DNA of 55,836 bases. Source: Pseudomonas californiensis (GTDB taxonomy: Bacteria > Pseudomonadota > Gammaproteobacteria > Pseudomonadales > Pseudomonadaceae). Of this stretch, positions 41,052 to 50,508 are shown piece by piece (position 1 is the stretch's first letter; each line of letters starts with the position of its first letter). The stretch lies in NCBI RefSeq assembly GCF_021147775.1, contig NZ_JAGTPK010000036.1:1-55836 (forward strand), given 5' to 3'. The position numbers and the translations under genes are program-made. A model generated the notes under the pieces. It made no database searches and was not told the origin of the DNA. It saw only the letters and a list, made by a program, of their open reading frames with translations.

Positions 41052-41692
41052 AAAAATTCGCTTTGGCCCTCGTGGGTCTGATCAGTCTGCCACTCTGGGC
41101 AATGGATGCCCCCGACGAGCAACGTCTGGCAACGATCCAGCAAGACTGGCGCCGCATTCAGTACGACCTGCCGAAAGACCAGCGCGTTGCTGCATTCGAA
41201 AAGCTTTCGACGCAAACCACTGCGTTCGTCAAAGACCGTCCGAACGCCGCAGAAGCGTGGATCTGGTCGGGGATCGTCAACAGCAGTTGGGCCAGCGCTC
41301 AGGGGCCGGGGCTCGGTGCGCTGGAAAAAGCCAAGGTGGCCAAGGCCGACCTTGAAAAGGCGTTGAGCCTAGACCCGACGGCCCTGCAAGGCTCGGCCTA
41401 CACCAGCCTTGCGGTGTTGTATGACCGTGTGCCGGGCTGGCCACTGGGTTTCGGCGACTCGGACAAGGCAGGCCAGTTGCTTCAGCAGGCGCTGAAAGTG
41501 AACCCCAATGGCATCGACCCGCTGTACTTCTGGGGAGACCATCAGTATCGCCAGGGCAACTATGCTCAGGCCCGAGACGCATTGAACCAGGCCCTGAAAG
41601 CGCCGCCTCGCCCAGGCCGTGAACAGGCAGATGCCTCGCGCCGCAAAGACATTCAGCAGTTGCTGGTTGATGTGAACAAAAAGCTCGACTGA
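41048..41692 (+). CDS. Periplasmic TPR-repeat protein
   Basis: A 214-residue exported protein: signal peptide MKKFALALVGLISLPLWA, then TPR-like repeats (NAAEAWIWSGIVNSSWASAQ, KAKVAKADLEKALSLDPTAL, GNYAQARDALNQALKAPP). A GWPLGFGDSDKAGQLLQQAL loop breaks the repeats, a pattern seen in envelope TPR proteins. It may scaffold product export or inform the sensor kinase. It overlaps the SDR gene by 4 bases, and the response-regulator gene begins 10 bp after its stop, which ties the enzymes to the two-component system. Confidence 0.82.
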   Translation: MKKFALALVGLISLPLWAMDAPDEQRLATIQQDWRRIQYDLPKDQRVAAFEKLSTQTTAFVKDRPNAAEAWIWSGIVNSSWASAQGPGLGALEKAKVAKADLEKALSLDPTALQGSAYTSLAVLYDRVPGWPLGFGDSDKAGQLLQQALKVNPNGIDPLYFWGDHQYRQGNYAQARDALNQALKAPPRPGREQADASRRKDIQQLLVDVNKKLD

Positions 41693-41702
41693 CGGAGACA
41701 CC

Positions 41703-42365
41703 ATGCGCCTGCTGCTCATCGAAGACGACGTTGCGCTTGGCGAAGGCATCCACCAGGCCCTCAGCCGAGAGGGTTATACCGTGGACTGGATCAAGGACGG
41801 CAGCAGCGCTCTGCACGCGCTGCTCAGCGAAACGTTCGACCTGGCGATTCTGGATCTCGGCCTGCCCAGGCTCGATGGTTTCGAGGTATTGCGCCGGCTG
41901 CGCCACAGCGGCTCGACGCTGCCGGTCATGATCCTGACCGCCCGCGATTCCACCGAAGACCGCATCACCGGGCTGGATACCGGAGCGGACGACTATCTGG
42001 TCAAACCGTTCGACGTATCAGAACTCAAAGCCCGCTTGCGTGCCCTGTTGCGACGCAGTGCCGGGCGCGCCAAGGTCCTGATCGAACACGCAGGCATCAC
42101 CCTGGACCCCGGCACGCAGCAGGTCAGCTATCACCGGGAGCCGGTCGCGCTGACGCCCAAGGAGTATCAGCTGCTGTATGAACTGCTCTCGCCGCCAGGC
42201 CGGGTCATGACGCGCGAACGGCTCATGCAACTGCTGTATGGCTGGAATGAGGGTGCTGAAAGCAACACGCTGGAAGTGCACATCCATCATTTGCGCAAAA
42301 AGTTTTCCAGCGACCTGATTCGCACCATACGGGGCGTGGGTTATCTGGTAGAGGAGCGTGCTTGA
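41703..42365 (+). CDS. OmpR-family response regulator, QseB/PmrA-like
   Basis: A 220-residue regulator. The receiver has the acidic pocket (LLIEDD), phospho-acceptor Asp in LAILDLGLPRLDG (about residue 51), Thr in ILTARD and Lys in LVKPFD. The winged-helix output has VALTPKEYQLLYELL and ESNTLEVHIHHLRKKF with the terminal RGVGY hairpin. This is the QseB/PmrA/TctD subfamily, whose members bind hexamer direct repeats with 5-bp spacers; such repeats occur at 37340 and 17192. GGAG precedes the ATG. Its stop overlaps the kinase start by 4 bases. Confidence 0.92.
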   Translation: MRLLLIEDDVALGEGIHQALSREGYTVDWIKDGSSALHALLSETFDLAILDLGLPRLDGFEVLRRLRHSGSTLPVMILTARDSTEDRITGLDTGADDYLVKPFDVSELKARLRALLRRSAGRAKVLIEHAGITLDPGTQQVSYHREPVALTPKEYQLLYELLSPPGRVMTRERLMQLLYGWNEGAESNTLEVHIHHLRKKFSSDLIRTIRGVGYLVEERA

Positions 42366-43732
42366 AGTCGATCCGCCGCCGCACCCTGACCTTGATCATC
42401 GGCCTGCTGTCGCTGGGTCTGCTGGTGCTGACGCTGTTCAATGTGCATGACAGCAACCATGAAATCGCTGAAATCTACGACGCTCAACTGGCGCAGAACG
42501 CACGCTTGCTGGAAGGCGTCATGCGCATGCCGCTGGAGCGCAAGGAGCATGCGCAACTCTATCAGGCATTCAACTTGGCATTGGCCCAGGCAGAGCCGCG
42601 CATCGACGGGCATCCCTATGAGGGCAAAATCGCCTTTCAGGTCTGGGACAAGGACGGCAACCTGCTGGTGCATACCGCCAGCGCACCCACGTTTACGCAA
42701 CCGCCGCAGAGCCCGGGGTTCAGTAACGTTCAGGATCTGAGTCGGCATCAGTGGCGCGCTTTTTTGCTGATGGACACCCAGAACGGGCTGCGAATCTGGG
42801 TCGGTGAACGTGATGACGTGCGCTCGGATCTGGTCAACCGCATTGTGCGCCACACCGTATGGCCCAATCTGATCGGCTGCCTCTTGCTGGTTATTGCCAT
42901 GTGGCTGGCGATTGGCTGGGGACTCAAACCCCTCGCCAACTTTGCCAGCACGCTCAAGGCGCGCAACCCCGGCTCTTTGCAACCCTTGCGGCTGACGCCC
43001 CTGCCCGGCGAGCTTGCGCCCATGCAAGCGGCGTTGAACCAGTTGCTCGGCCAGATTCAGGACCTGCTCAAGCGTGAGCGCCGCCTGATTGCCGACGCAG
43101 CCCATGAAATGCGCACTCCGCTCGCCGTGCTCAGGGTTCATGCGCAAAACGTCCTGGAAGCCCAGAACGAAGAACAGCGGCGTCAGTCGCTGGGCTATCT
43201 GATCATTGGCGTGGATCGCACCACCCGACTGGTCAACCAATTGCTCACCATCGCGCGACTGGAACCCGGCCCAACGCCCACCGGTACAACGAAAGTCGAA
43301 TTGGTCAGTGCGGTACGTGACAGTCTGGTGCAACTTACGCCCTGGGTGTTGAACAAGGGGCTGGAGCTGTCATTCGAATGCAGCGAAGTGGCCCGTGAAG
43401 TGGACATCGACTTCGCGGCACTAGACATCGCGCTGCACAACCTCATCACCAATGCTGTGAATTTTTCGCCCGAAAGTGGCCAGGTCACCGTGGGGCTGAC
43501 GTTCTCGAACGCGCATTTTCAACTGACCGTCGACGATCAGGGCCCTGGCATCAATGAGCAGGAACGTGAGCGGCTGTTCGAACCGTTCTACAGTCAGGGC
43601 AACGATCAGGGCGTAGGGCTGGGTCTGGCGATTGTGCAAAAGGTTGCGCTGCAAATGAGCGGCGACATACGTTTGGACAACCGACCAGACGGGGGATTAC
43701 GTGCAAGCCTCAGCGCGCCGCTGGCGGTGTAG
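42362..43732 (+). CDS. Sensor histidine kinase, QseC/PmrB-like
   Basis: A 456-residue membrane kinase with TTG start at 42362 (GAGGAG 7 bases upstream; TTGA overlap with the regulator). Helix 1 (TLIIGLLSLGLLVLTLF) and helix 2 (LIGCLLLVIAMWLAIGWGL) flank a periplasmic domain of about 130 residues rich in NHEIAEIYDAQLAQNARLLE, the 2CSK_N-type sensor of QseC. HisKA has ADAAHEMRTPLAVL; the ATPase domain has LHNLITNAVNFSP, DDQGPGI and GVGLGLAIVQ. It is the last gene of the operon and may sense the pathway product. Confidence 0.9.
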   Translation: MKSIRRRTLTLIIGLLSLGLLVLTLFNVHDSNHEIAEIYDAQLAQNARLLEGVMRMPLERKEHAQLYQAFNLALAQAEPRIDGHPYEGKIAFQVWDKDGNLLVHTASAPTFTQPPQSPGFSNVQDLSRHQWRAFLLMDTQNGLRIWVGERDDVRSDLVNRIVRHTVWPNLIGCLLLVIAMWLAIGWGLKPLANFASTLKARNPGSLQPLRLTPLPGELAPMQAALNQLLGQIQDLLKRERRLIADAAHEMRTPLAVLRVHAQNVLEAQNEEQRRQSLGYLIIGVDRTTRLVNQLLTIARLEPGPTPTGTTKVELVSAVRDSLVQLTPWVLNKGLELSFECSEVAREVDIDFAALDIALHNLITNAVNFSPESGQVTVGLTFSNAHFQLTVDDQGPGINEQERERLFEPFYSQGNDQGVGLGLAIVQKVALQMSGDIRLDNRPDGGLRASLSAPLAV

Positions 43733-43758
43733 CTCAGGCGGTGTGCGGCCAAGCTGCC

Positions 43759-44637
43759 CTACCGGCTGCCGGAAATCACAGCTTTGTTCGAACGAATGCC
43801 CAACCGGCTGATCCACACCGACGCCACAATCACCCCGCCCCCGATCAACAGGCGTGTGAAGTCTTCGTGCTGGTTCCAGATCAACAGGTTGATCAACAAG
43901 CCAAGTGGCACATGCAGGTTATTCATGACCGCCAGCGTGCCGCCGTTGACCATGCACGCCCCTTTGTTCCACCAGTACATGCCCAACGCGGTCGAACACA
44001 GCCCCAGAAACACCAGTACCGCCCATTGGGTGGGCGCCTCGGGCACGTGTTGCGGATTGCCAAACAGCAGAAACGCCGGCAGTACCACCGCCAGTGCGCC
44101 CAGATAGAAATAGCCGAAGCGTCGATAATGCGGCAGGTCGCTGGGGTGGCGGGCGACCAGATGTTTGTACAGCACCTGCCCGGCGGCGTAAGTGAAGTTC
44201 GCCAGCTGCAGCAGCAGGAAACCACCGAGAAAGTCACCGTCCAGCCCGTCGTAGCGAATCACCCCGGCACCCAGCACCGCGACCAGTGCCGCCACCAGTG
44301 CCCACGGGTTGAAACGCCGGTTCAGCGCATCTTCGATCAAGGTCACGTGTAACGGGGTGAGGATGGTGAACAGCAACACTTCCGGTACCGTCAGCACTCT
44401 GAAGCTCAGGTACAGGCAGACATAGGTAATGCCGAACTGCAGCGCGCCGATCAGCAGCATGCCACGCATGAAACGCGGCTCGACCTGGCGCCAGCGCGTC
44501 AGGGGAATGAACACCAGACCGGCGAGCACCACACGAATCAGCACGGCGAAATAGCTGTCGACATGCCCGGCCAGATAAACGCCGATCAAGCTGAAGGAAA
44601 ACGCCTGAATCAGCGTGACGAAAAGTAGATAGCCCAT
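43759..44637 (-). CDS. EamA/DMT-family transporter
   Basis: A 292-residue protein with ten hydrophobic helices and two EamA repeats (LIQAFSFSLIGVYLAGHVDS, LRVLT..LLFTILTPLHVTLIED in repeat 1; GKYLG-type loops and KGACMVNGGTLAVMNNLHVP in repeat 2). Family members export amino acids or related metabolites. Start ATG 44635-44637 has AGGGG upstream. It converges with the sensor kinase gene 26 bp away, so it is not part of that operon, though it could export its product. Confidence 0.82.
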   Translation of the reverse strand: MGYLLFVTLIQAFSFSLIGVYLAGHVDSYFAVLIRVVLAGLVFIPLTRWRQVEPRFMRGMLLIGALQFGITYVCLYLSFRVLTVPEVLLFTILTPLHVTLIEDALNRRFNPWALVAALVAVLGAGVIRYDGLDGDFLGGFLLLQLANFTYAAGQVLYKHLVARHPSDLPHYRRFGYFYLGALAVVLPAFLLFGNPQHVPEAPTQWAVLVFLGLCSTALGMYWWNKGACMVNGGTLAVMNNLHVPLGLLINLLIWNQHEDFTRLLIGGGVIVASVWISRLGIRSNKAVISGSR

Positions 44638-44734
44638 GCTTGCCCCTTTTTTGAAGGGCGCGAACATAACGGGTTGCAACCGCGCCTGTCCACTCGACAG
44701 GCGTACGCGCGGCCAGGCGGGCTCCGTTCAGCGG

Positions 44735-45649
44735 TCACAACCAATCGCCAAGCGGCTTGAGCTCCCGAATCAGGTCAATGAGCAGACGCAAGCCCATCGG
44801 CATCTGCCGGGAGCTTGAATAATAAATATGAAAACCCGGCCCCACGGTGCTCCAGTCTTCAAGCACAGGGTGCAACACGCCACTGTCGAGCAAGGGCGCA
44901 ATCAGCGGCTCGGCGATATACACCAACCCGGCACCCTGCTGAGCGAGCGCAAGTTTCAGGCGTGTCTCGTCGAGAAGGATGCCGCCCGGTACCGGGATGG
45001 CCAACGAGACGCCATCTTTCTCGAATTCCCAGTCATAAACCCGGCCAGTGCCTATGCGAAACCTCAGGCAGCGATGATGCAGCAGCTCTTCAGGATGCTG
45101 CGGTATCCCGTACTCAGCGAGGTACTGAGCACTGCCCGCAACCACCCAACGCACATCCGGTGACAGACGCTGCGCAATCATGCCTTCCGGCACTGTGGCG
45201 CCAAAGCGCATACCGGCGTCAAAACCGCCCTCCACAATGTCGACCATGGCGTTGGAAATCGTGATGTCCACCTCTACATCCGGATAGCGCTTGCCAAACA
45301 CGGTAAGAACAGGCGCCAGGAGCAAAAGGGCCGCGTCGCTGAAAACGTTGAGCCGCACTTTTCCGGCGGGCTCGTCCCTGAAGCGATTGAGCACTTCCAG
45401 GGCGCGGTCTATTTCATCGAATGGGTGGCTGATCAGAGTCAGCAACTCCTGACCCGCAGCGGTCAACGTCACGCTGCGCGTGGTGCGATTCAATAGCCGC
45501 ACGCCAAGCCTGCTCTCCAGCCCCTTGATGGCGTGGCTCAGCGCAGATGCGCTGATGCCGCACTCCACTCCCGCACGGCTGAAGCTCAAATGGCGAGCAA
45601 TGGCCATGAAGTAAACGAAGTCGGCAAGGTTGGCGCGCGTCAGTTGCAT
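44735..45649 (-). CDS. LysR-family transcriptional regulator
   Basis: A 304-residue LysR regulator with an N-terminal helix-turn-helix (FVYFMAIARHLSFSRAGVE, SASALSHAIKGLESRLGVRLL, TRSVTLTAAGQ) and a C-terminal effector domain. Start ATG 45647-45649 has AGGAA upstream. It belongs to the DSF-type group in which GFDAGMRFGATVPEGMIAQRL-like segments are typical. It lies 95 bp downstream of a hydrolase gene on the same strand and may regulate it. Confidence 0.88.
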   Translation of the reverse strand: MQLTRANLADFVYFMAIARHLSFSRAGVECGISASALSHAIKGLESRLGVRLLNRTTRSVTLTAAGQELLTLISHPFDEIDRALEVLNRFRDEPAGKVRLNVFSDAALLLLAPVLTVFGKRYPDVEVDITISNAMVDIVEGGFDAGMRFGATVPEGMIAQRLSPDVRWVVAGSAQYLAEYGIPQHPEELLHHRCLRFRIGTGRVYDWEFEKDGVSLAIPVPGGILLDETRLKLALAQQGAGLVYIAEPLIAPLLDSGVLHPVLEDWSTVGPGFHIYYSSSRQMPMGLRLLIDLIRELKPLGDWL

Positions 45650-45744
45650 AAGATTCCTGCCATAGAAAGCCTGCTGACAATGTAGAAAAACCAGCCCGAA
45701 CAGGGCTGGCGTAAGACTCATGGCGTCCGCTCAGCTCGGGCCGC

Positions 45745-46773
45745 TTACTTCAGGTTCTTTTGAAAGAACTCAGTCAGCGTGCCAAACGGGATCAGGTTGA
45801 CCCGGTCATACAGGTCCACATGACCAGCACCCGGCACAATCACCAACTGCTTGGGCTCACCCGCCAGTTTGTAGGCCTCTTCGCTGAACTCCAGCGAATG
45901 CGCTTGCGAACCCGCGATGAACAGCATCGGACGCGGCGAAATGGTCTCGATGTCGGTGAACGGATAGAAGTTCATGAACTTCACGTTGCTGGTCAGCGTC
46001 GGGTGCGTGGTCAGCTTCGGCGACTGGCCTTTGGGCGTGAACTCACCGCGTGGCGTGCGATAGAAGTTATAGAACTCCACTTCGATGGGGTGAGACTTTT
46101 CGTTCAATTTGTCTACCGTGCCGCTGGTGTACAGGGTTTCACCACCAGTGAACTCTACATAGCGCTGCTGTGCAGCGGCTTCAAGCGTCTGCTTGCGCTG
46201 CGCCAGGGTCTGCGAATGCTTGAGACCGTTGCGGTTGGCGGCGCCCATGTCATACATGCTGACCGTGGCGACCGCTTTCAAACGCGGATCGATCTTGGCG
46301 GCGCTGATCGCAAAACTGCCACTGCCACAGATGCCCAGGACACCAATACGGTTTCTGTCGACAAACGTCTGCGTGCCGAGGAAGTCGACCGCTGCGCTGA
46401 AGTCTTCAGCGTAGACATCGGGCAACACTGCGTTACGCGGCTCGCCCGCGCTCTCGCCCCAGAACGAGAGGTCCAGCGACAAGGTCACAAACCCCTGCTC
46501 CGCCAGCTTCTGCGCATACAGATTGGCGCTTTGCTCTTTCACCGCACCCATTGGGTGGCCAACGATAATGGCTGGCGCTTTGGTGTTCGGATCAGAGCCT
46601 TTGGGGATGTACAGGTTACCCGCGACTCTCATCTTGTACTGATTGTTGAACGTCACCTTTTGCACGTTCAGCTTGTCGCTCTTGTAGAAGTTGTCTGCAC
46701 CGTTGGACATGTCTGCTCCTGTTGCGGCATATGAACTGATCAACAGCCCAAGCATTAAAAGATATCGTTTCAT
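45745..46773 (-). CDS. Secreted dienelactone-hydrolase-like alpha/beta hydrolase
   Basis: A 342-residue exported hydrolase (signal peptide MKRYLLMLGLLISSYAATGA). APAIIVGHPMGAVKEQSANL and VTLSLDLSFWGESAGEPRN are typical of the YcjY/dienelactone hydrolase branch. The nucleophile elbow reads GICGSGSF, that is Cys instead of Ser, as in dienelactone hydrolase. The catalytic His is likely in GAGHVDLYD and the Asp near LFIAGSQAH. The substrate is unknown. It is followed on the same strand by a LysR gene. Confidence 0.82.
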   Translation of the reverse strand: MKRYLLMLGLLISSYAATGADMSNGADNFYKSDKLNVQKVTFNNQYKMRVAGNLYIPKGSDPNTKAPAIIVGHPMGAVKEQSANLYAQKLAEQGFVTLSLDLSFWGESAGEPRNAVLPDVYAEDFSAAVDFLGTQTFVDRNRIGVLGICGSGSFAISAAKIDPRLKAVATVSMYDMGAANRNGLKHSQTLAQRKQTLEAAAQQRYVEFTGGETLYTSGTVDKLNEKSHPIEVEFYNFYRTPRGEFTPKGQSPKLTTHPTLTSNVKFMNFYPFTDIETISPRPMLFIAGSQAHSLEFSEEAYKLAGEPKQLVIVPGAGHVDLYDRVNLIPFGTLTEFFQKNLK

Positions 46774-46931
46774 TCGAGTGCCCTTGATTGATTGGTTAAC
46801 CCACGTGTCATGTAAAACGCACTTGCAACCCGGCTATCCAGGCGGCGCACTCGATCCTGATCGACTGATGAAGTCGCTGTGCCTGGTCTTGACGGGCACG
46901 CGTGCCGAAGCACCCGCGCCTGATCGGTTTT

Positions 46932-48131
46932 TTATCGAGAGCAAAGACTGTTACGAAGGGCTCCCCAGGCTGCCAGTGCGGAGCCTGCCAGCATCACGGC
47001 GCCGAACACGAAAGGGCTCCACCAGCCATGGGCGTCGAACAGTGCCCCACCTGCACCCGCACCGACCGTGATCGCCAACTGAATGGTCGCGACCATCAAG
47101 CCGCCTCCGGCTTCTGCGTCTTCGGGCAATGTGCGGCTCAGCCAAAGCCCCCACGCGACCGGTGCTCGCGTGGCCACCAGCCCCCAGAAGGCAAGCACCA
47201 GCGCGACGGCTTTTGGCGAATGCCCCAGAAAGACCAGCGCGACAGCCAGCAGCGCCATTACCAGCGGGATTGCTATCAGGTAGGCGTAGATCCGTTTCTG
47301 CAGCAGGCCGCCGATCAGGTAAGTCCCGACAAGGCCCATCAAGCCCAGCGACAGCAGCATCAATGACAGCTGCGTCACGCTGACTCCGGTGACACTTTCC
47401 AGAAACGGGCGCAGGTAGGTGAACACCGCGAACTGGCCCATGAACAGCAACATGATCGCGCCCATCCCAATGGCAACCTGCGGTTTGCCCAGCAGCTTGA
47501 ACGGGTTGCGCGCTTTGGCATCCGGCGGGCTGCTCATGGCCGGAAGGCTCAGCCATTGCCAGACGAACGCCAGAACGGCCAGCGGAATCACCAGAAAGAA
47601 CGCTCCGCGCCAACCGATGTACTGACCCAGAAAACTGCCCAGCGGCGCAGCCACGGTTGCGGCCAGCGCGTTGCCGCCGTTGATGAGCGCCAGGCCTTTG
47701 GCAACGCTTTCCCTGGGGACCAGCTTCATGACCGTAGCGGTCGACATCGACCAGAAACCACCAATCGACACGCCCAGCAACGCACGGCCGGTCATGAACA
47801 CCACACCATTGGATGCCAGCGTCACGATCACGCCCGACACTATCAGCAGCAGGCTGAAGCCGAGCAGAACCTTTTTACGGTCGAACCGCCCCGTCAGCGG
47901 CGTGTTGAGCAAGCTGATCAGTACGGCAAAGAAACCGGAGATCGAAATCGCCTGACCTGCCTGGCCCTGGCTGATACCCAGATCCTGTGCGATGGGCGTC
48001 AGGAGGCTGACCGGCATGAATTCCGAGGCAATCAGTACGACGACACAAAGCGCCATCGAAAAAACCGCGCCCCATGCGGGAGGATGCGCGGTGACGGCGG
48101 GCTGCCGGGTAACTGAATCAATGGTGTGCAT
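46932..48131 (-). CDS. MFS efflux transporter, SotB/AraJ type
   Basis: A 399-residue 12-helix transporter. VVVLIASEFMPVSLLTPIAQ in helix 1, NTPLTGRFDRKKVLL in loop 2-3 and IGGFWSMSTATVMKLVP in helix 4 are hallmarks of the SotB/YdeA sugar or drug efflux branch. It is divergent from a LysR gene (105 bp to the preferred LysR start), the usual arrangement for a regulator controlling an exporter. Confidence 0.87.
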   Translation of the reverse strand: MHTIDSVTRQPAVTAHPPAWGAVFSMALCVVVLIASEFMPVSLLTPIAQDLGISQGQAGQAISISGFFAVLISLLNTPLTGRFDRKKVLLGFSLLLIVSGVIVTLASNGVVFMTGRALLGVSIGGFWSMSTATVMKLVPRESVAKGLALINGGNALAATVAAPLGSFLGQYIGWRGAFFLVIPLAVLAFVWQWLSLPAMSSPPDAKARNPFKLLGKPQVAIGMGAIMLLFMGQFAVFTYLRPFLESVTGVSVTQLSLMLLSLGLMGLVGTYLIGGLLQKRIYAYLIAIPLVMALLAVALVFLGHSPKAVALVLAFWGLVATRAPVAWGLWLSRTLPEDAEAGGGLMVATIQLAITVGAGAGGALFDAHGWWSPFVFGAVMLAGSALAAWGALRNSLCSR

Positions 48132-48236
48132 AGCGTGAAAACCTGGCGTCGCTCAAAGATGCGACACAGGTTAGGGCAAAGCGATTAGGATAATTAGATG
48201 GAACAATCCCCATGCGCTTGTGAGAGATACTCAGCA

Positions 48237-49130
48237 ATGAGCACACCACGACTCAATGACCTGCAAGCCTTCCTGGCCGTAGCCAGAGAACAGAGCTTTA
48301 CCCGTGCCGCAGCCCGACTGGGTGTCACGCCGTCTGCACTGAGCCACACCTTAAGAGCACTGGAAGAGCGCATGGGCGTACGCTTGCTGACTCGCACCAC
48401 CCGCAACGTGGCGCCGACCGAAGCGGGCGAAAAGCTGATGCGTTCCATAGGGCCGTTACTCGACCAGATCACAGCAGAAGTCGACATGCTGGGCGAATTG
48501 CGCGACAAGCCTGCAGGTACGATCAGAGTCACCTGTTCCGATGACGCGGCGGAAAGCATCATCAGGCCGATGCTCGCAGATTTTCTGGCGCAGTACCCTG
48601 ATATCCAGGTCGAGGTCTGTATTGATTACGGCTTTACCAATATCGTCAGCGAACGCTTCGATGCGGGTATCCGGCTCGGTGAGTCCATCAGTAAAGACAT
48701 GATCGCGGTTCGCCTCGGCCCTGACTGGCGATTGTCCGTGGTGGGGTCGCCCGCTTACCTCGAAACGCATGCTGCGCCACGTCTGCCCCAGGACCTGACC
48801 CAACATACCTGCATCAACATTCGCCATTCACCCAATGGCGCGTGCTATGCGTGGGAATTCGAGAAAGACAGCCGCAAGTTGAACATCCGGGTCAACGGCC
48901 AGTTCACCTCCAACAGCATGATCCATGTGCTGAACGCAGCGCTGGACGGCGTCGGCCTTGCCTACGTACCCGACTTTCTGGCCGCGCCACATCTGGCCAG
49001 CGGCCGCCTTGTCGAAGTGCTTGCCGACTGGAGCCCCTACTTCGAAGGTTTCCACCTCTACTACCCCAACCGCCGCCAGGCTTCACCGGCGTTCACGGCA
49101 TTCGTCGAGGCCATCCGGTATCGCGGCTGA
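48237..49130 (+). CDS. LysR-family transcriptional regulator
   Basis: A 297-residue LysR regulator: RLNDLQAFLAVAREQSFTRA, AARLGVTPSALSHTLRALEE and LLTRTTRNVAPTEAG form the helix-turn-helix. The effector domain begins near GTIRVTCSDDAAE. The preferred start ATG 48237 gives the usual LysR N-terminus; an in-frame ATG at 48198 with AGGA upstream would add 13 residues. It is divergent from the MFS exporter gene and probably controls it. Confidence 0.88.
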   Translation: MSTPRLNDLQAFLAVAREQSFTRAAARLGVTPSALSHTLRALEERMGVRLLTRTTRNVAPTEAGEKLMRSIGPLLDQITAEVDMLGELRDKPAGTIRVTCSDDAAESIIRPMLADFLAQYPDIQVEVCIDYGFTNIVSERFDAGIRLGESISKDMIAVRLGPDWRLSVVGSPAYLETHAAPRLPQDLTQHTCINIRHSPNGACYAWEFEKDSRKLNIRVNGQFTSNSMIHVLNAALDGVGLAYVPDFLAAPHLASGRLVEVLADWSPYFEGFHLYYPNRRQASPAFTAFVEAIRYRG

Positions 49131-49135
49131 TGGCA

Positions 49136-50242
49136 CTATTCGGCGCTGGCCTTCAAGGCTGCCGCGACCGCATTGAGCGAGCCGCTGGCGGGCTCCGGCA
49201 GCAATTTCAAATCGGTGGTCTTGCCACGTATCGCCACCTGCATGCGTTGGGGAACGCCCTGCGCGTCGCCCAAAATACGGTACGTCGTGTCTCCACGAAC
49301 GAAGCTCAACGCATGGCTGATTTCGTCAAACGTCAATTGCTCGCCCTCGGCCTGAGGGTAAACCAGACTGACCTCATCCTTGCCATCGACGGCAGCGTAA
49401 TACACCGCACCACCGACGCCGGAGCGAAACAGCACAATGCGCTTGCCTGATGGCGCCAGCTTGAGCGTCTCGCGCTGGTCATCGTCCTGCCACAGGGTCC
49501 GAGTGGTGTAAGCCATCTTTCCATTGGTGTTACGCCCAACGGTTTCAACGGACAGTCCTGAGCCTGCGCTGTACTCAACCACTGTCTCGGTGTCCATGAA
49601 CGGCTCGCCATTGCGAATGCTGTACGTCGCCATCTGATGCCAGCAGCAGCCATCCTTGGTCATCGTACTCAGCTCGCGTCGCTTCTCGTCCACGCCGAAC
49701 ATGCCGCAGTAACTCTGGGCCAGTTCGGTGAACGAATCGCTGTGACGAAAGCCTTGCGCAGTGCCCAAAAAGACTTGAAAAGACGGCCCGTGATAGCAGC
49801 TGTTCTGGCCGTCCATCAACGCAAGGTCCTTGATACCGTCGAAATTGAAATCCCGATAGATCAACACACTCTGCTCGCCATAAGGCAACTCTTGAACGTT
49901 GGTTTTAACCTGGCCCGTCTCAGGTTGGGTACTGACCACCATTTCATCCGACTTCACCTAGATCAGCGCAGCACCGCTCGCCTTGTCGTAAACGCGAATC
50001 ACACCGGGGCGGAACACATCGTCATCCCCGGAAACCTCCAGACTGGCCCGGTAACGATCCGAAAAATCCTCCAGTGAATAGGTGCTCTTCGCGCCCTTCT
50101 CAAACGCGTCGGCGTCCATCTCGCCATACGCCATCGGCGCCTCGCTCGCACTGACCAGCCCTGCCATGAATAACCCGGCAATTGCCGGAAAACTCCTTAC
50201 GAGTTGAAGTGCGAAGGCTCGTTTATTCGTGGAAAGCGGCAA
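49136..50242 (-). pseudogene. XAC2610-like secreted protein gene with in-frame amber codon
   Basis: A continuous frame of about 368 codons is split by TAG at 49958-49960 (after ...KASGAALI, before VKSDEMVV). There is no frameshift. The upstream part likely starts at TTG 50240-50242 (CAGGAG before it) with a signal peptide ending at SASEA. The downstream part has FNFDGIKDLALMDGQNSCYH and VFLGTAQGF, FG-GAP-like features of XAC2610-related proteins. One C-to-T change (CAG to TAG) would explain the stop. Either the gene is inactivated or the base is a sequencing error. Convergent with the LysR gene, 5 bp apart. Confidence 0.75.
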
Positions 50243-50508
50243 GGGGCTGCTCCTGGAAACGTTGATGTGGATGGATGATCGAATACAACGGTGTACTGAC
50301 TGGACACGTTCGTGCACTCCGACGAGCGGATATTAACCCGCCCATACGGGTCCAGGAAAAACACCTGTGTCATGGCCATGCCAATGCCTTCAAGCGCTGC
50401 GCCTCACCCGCATGCCCAGCGTGGCCGCGGCGAAATAGCGCACCCTGGAACTTTTACTTCGCTCATGAATTGCTGCTAAATGAGGGCCCATTCGCGGCGA
50501 TTTCATTC

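Noticed and set aside
43732..43759. EamA transporter as the eighth gene of the seven-gene operon
   Set aside because: It is on the opposite strand and converges on the kinase gene, so it cannot be part of the same transcript.
45760..46734. Plus-strand frame of 324 codons opposite the secreted hydrolase
   Set aside because: Shadow of the hydrolase gene, which has a signal peptide and conserved motifs.
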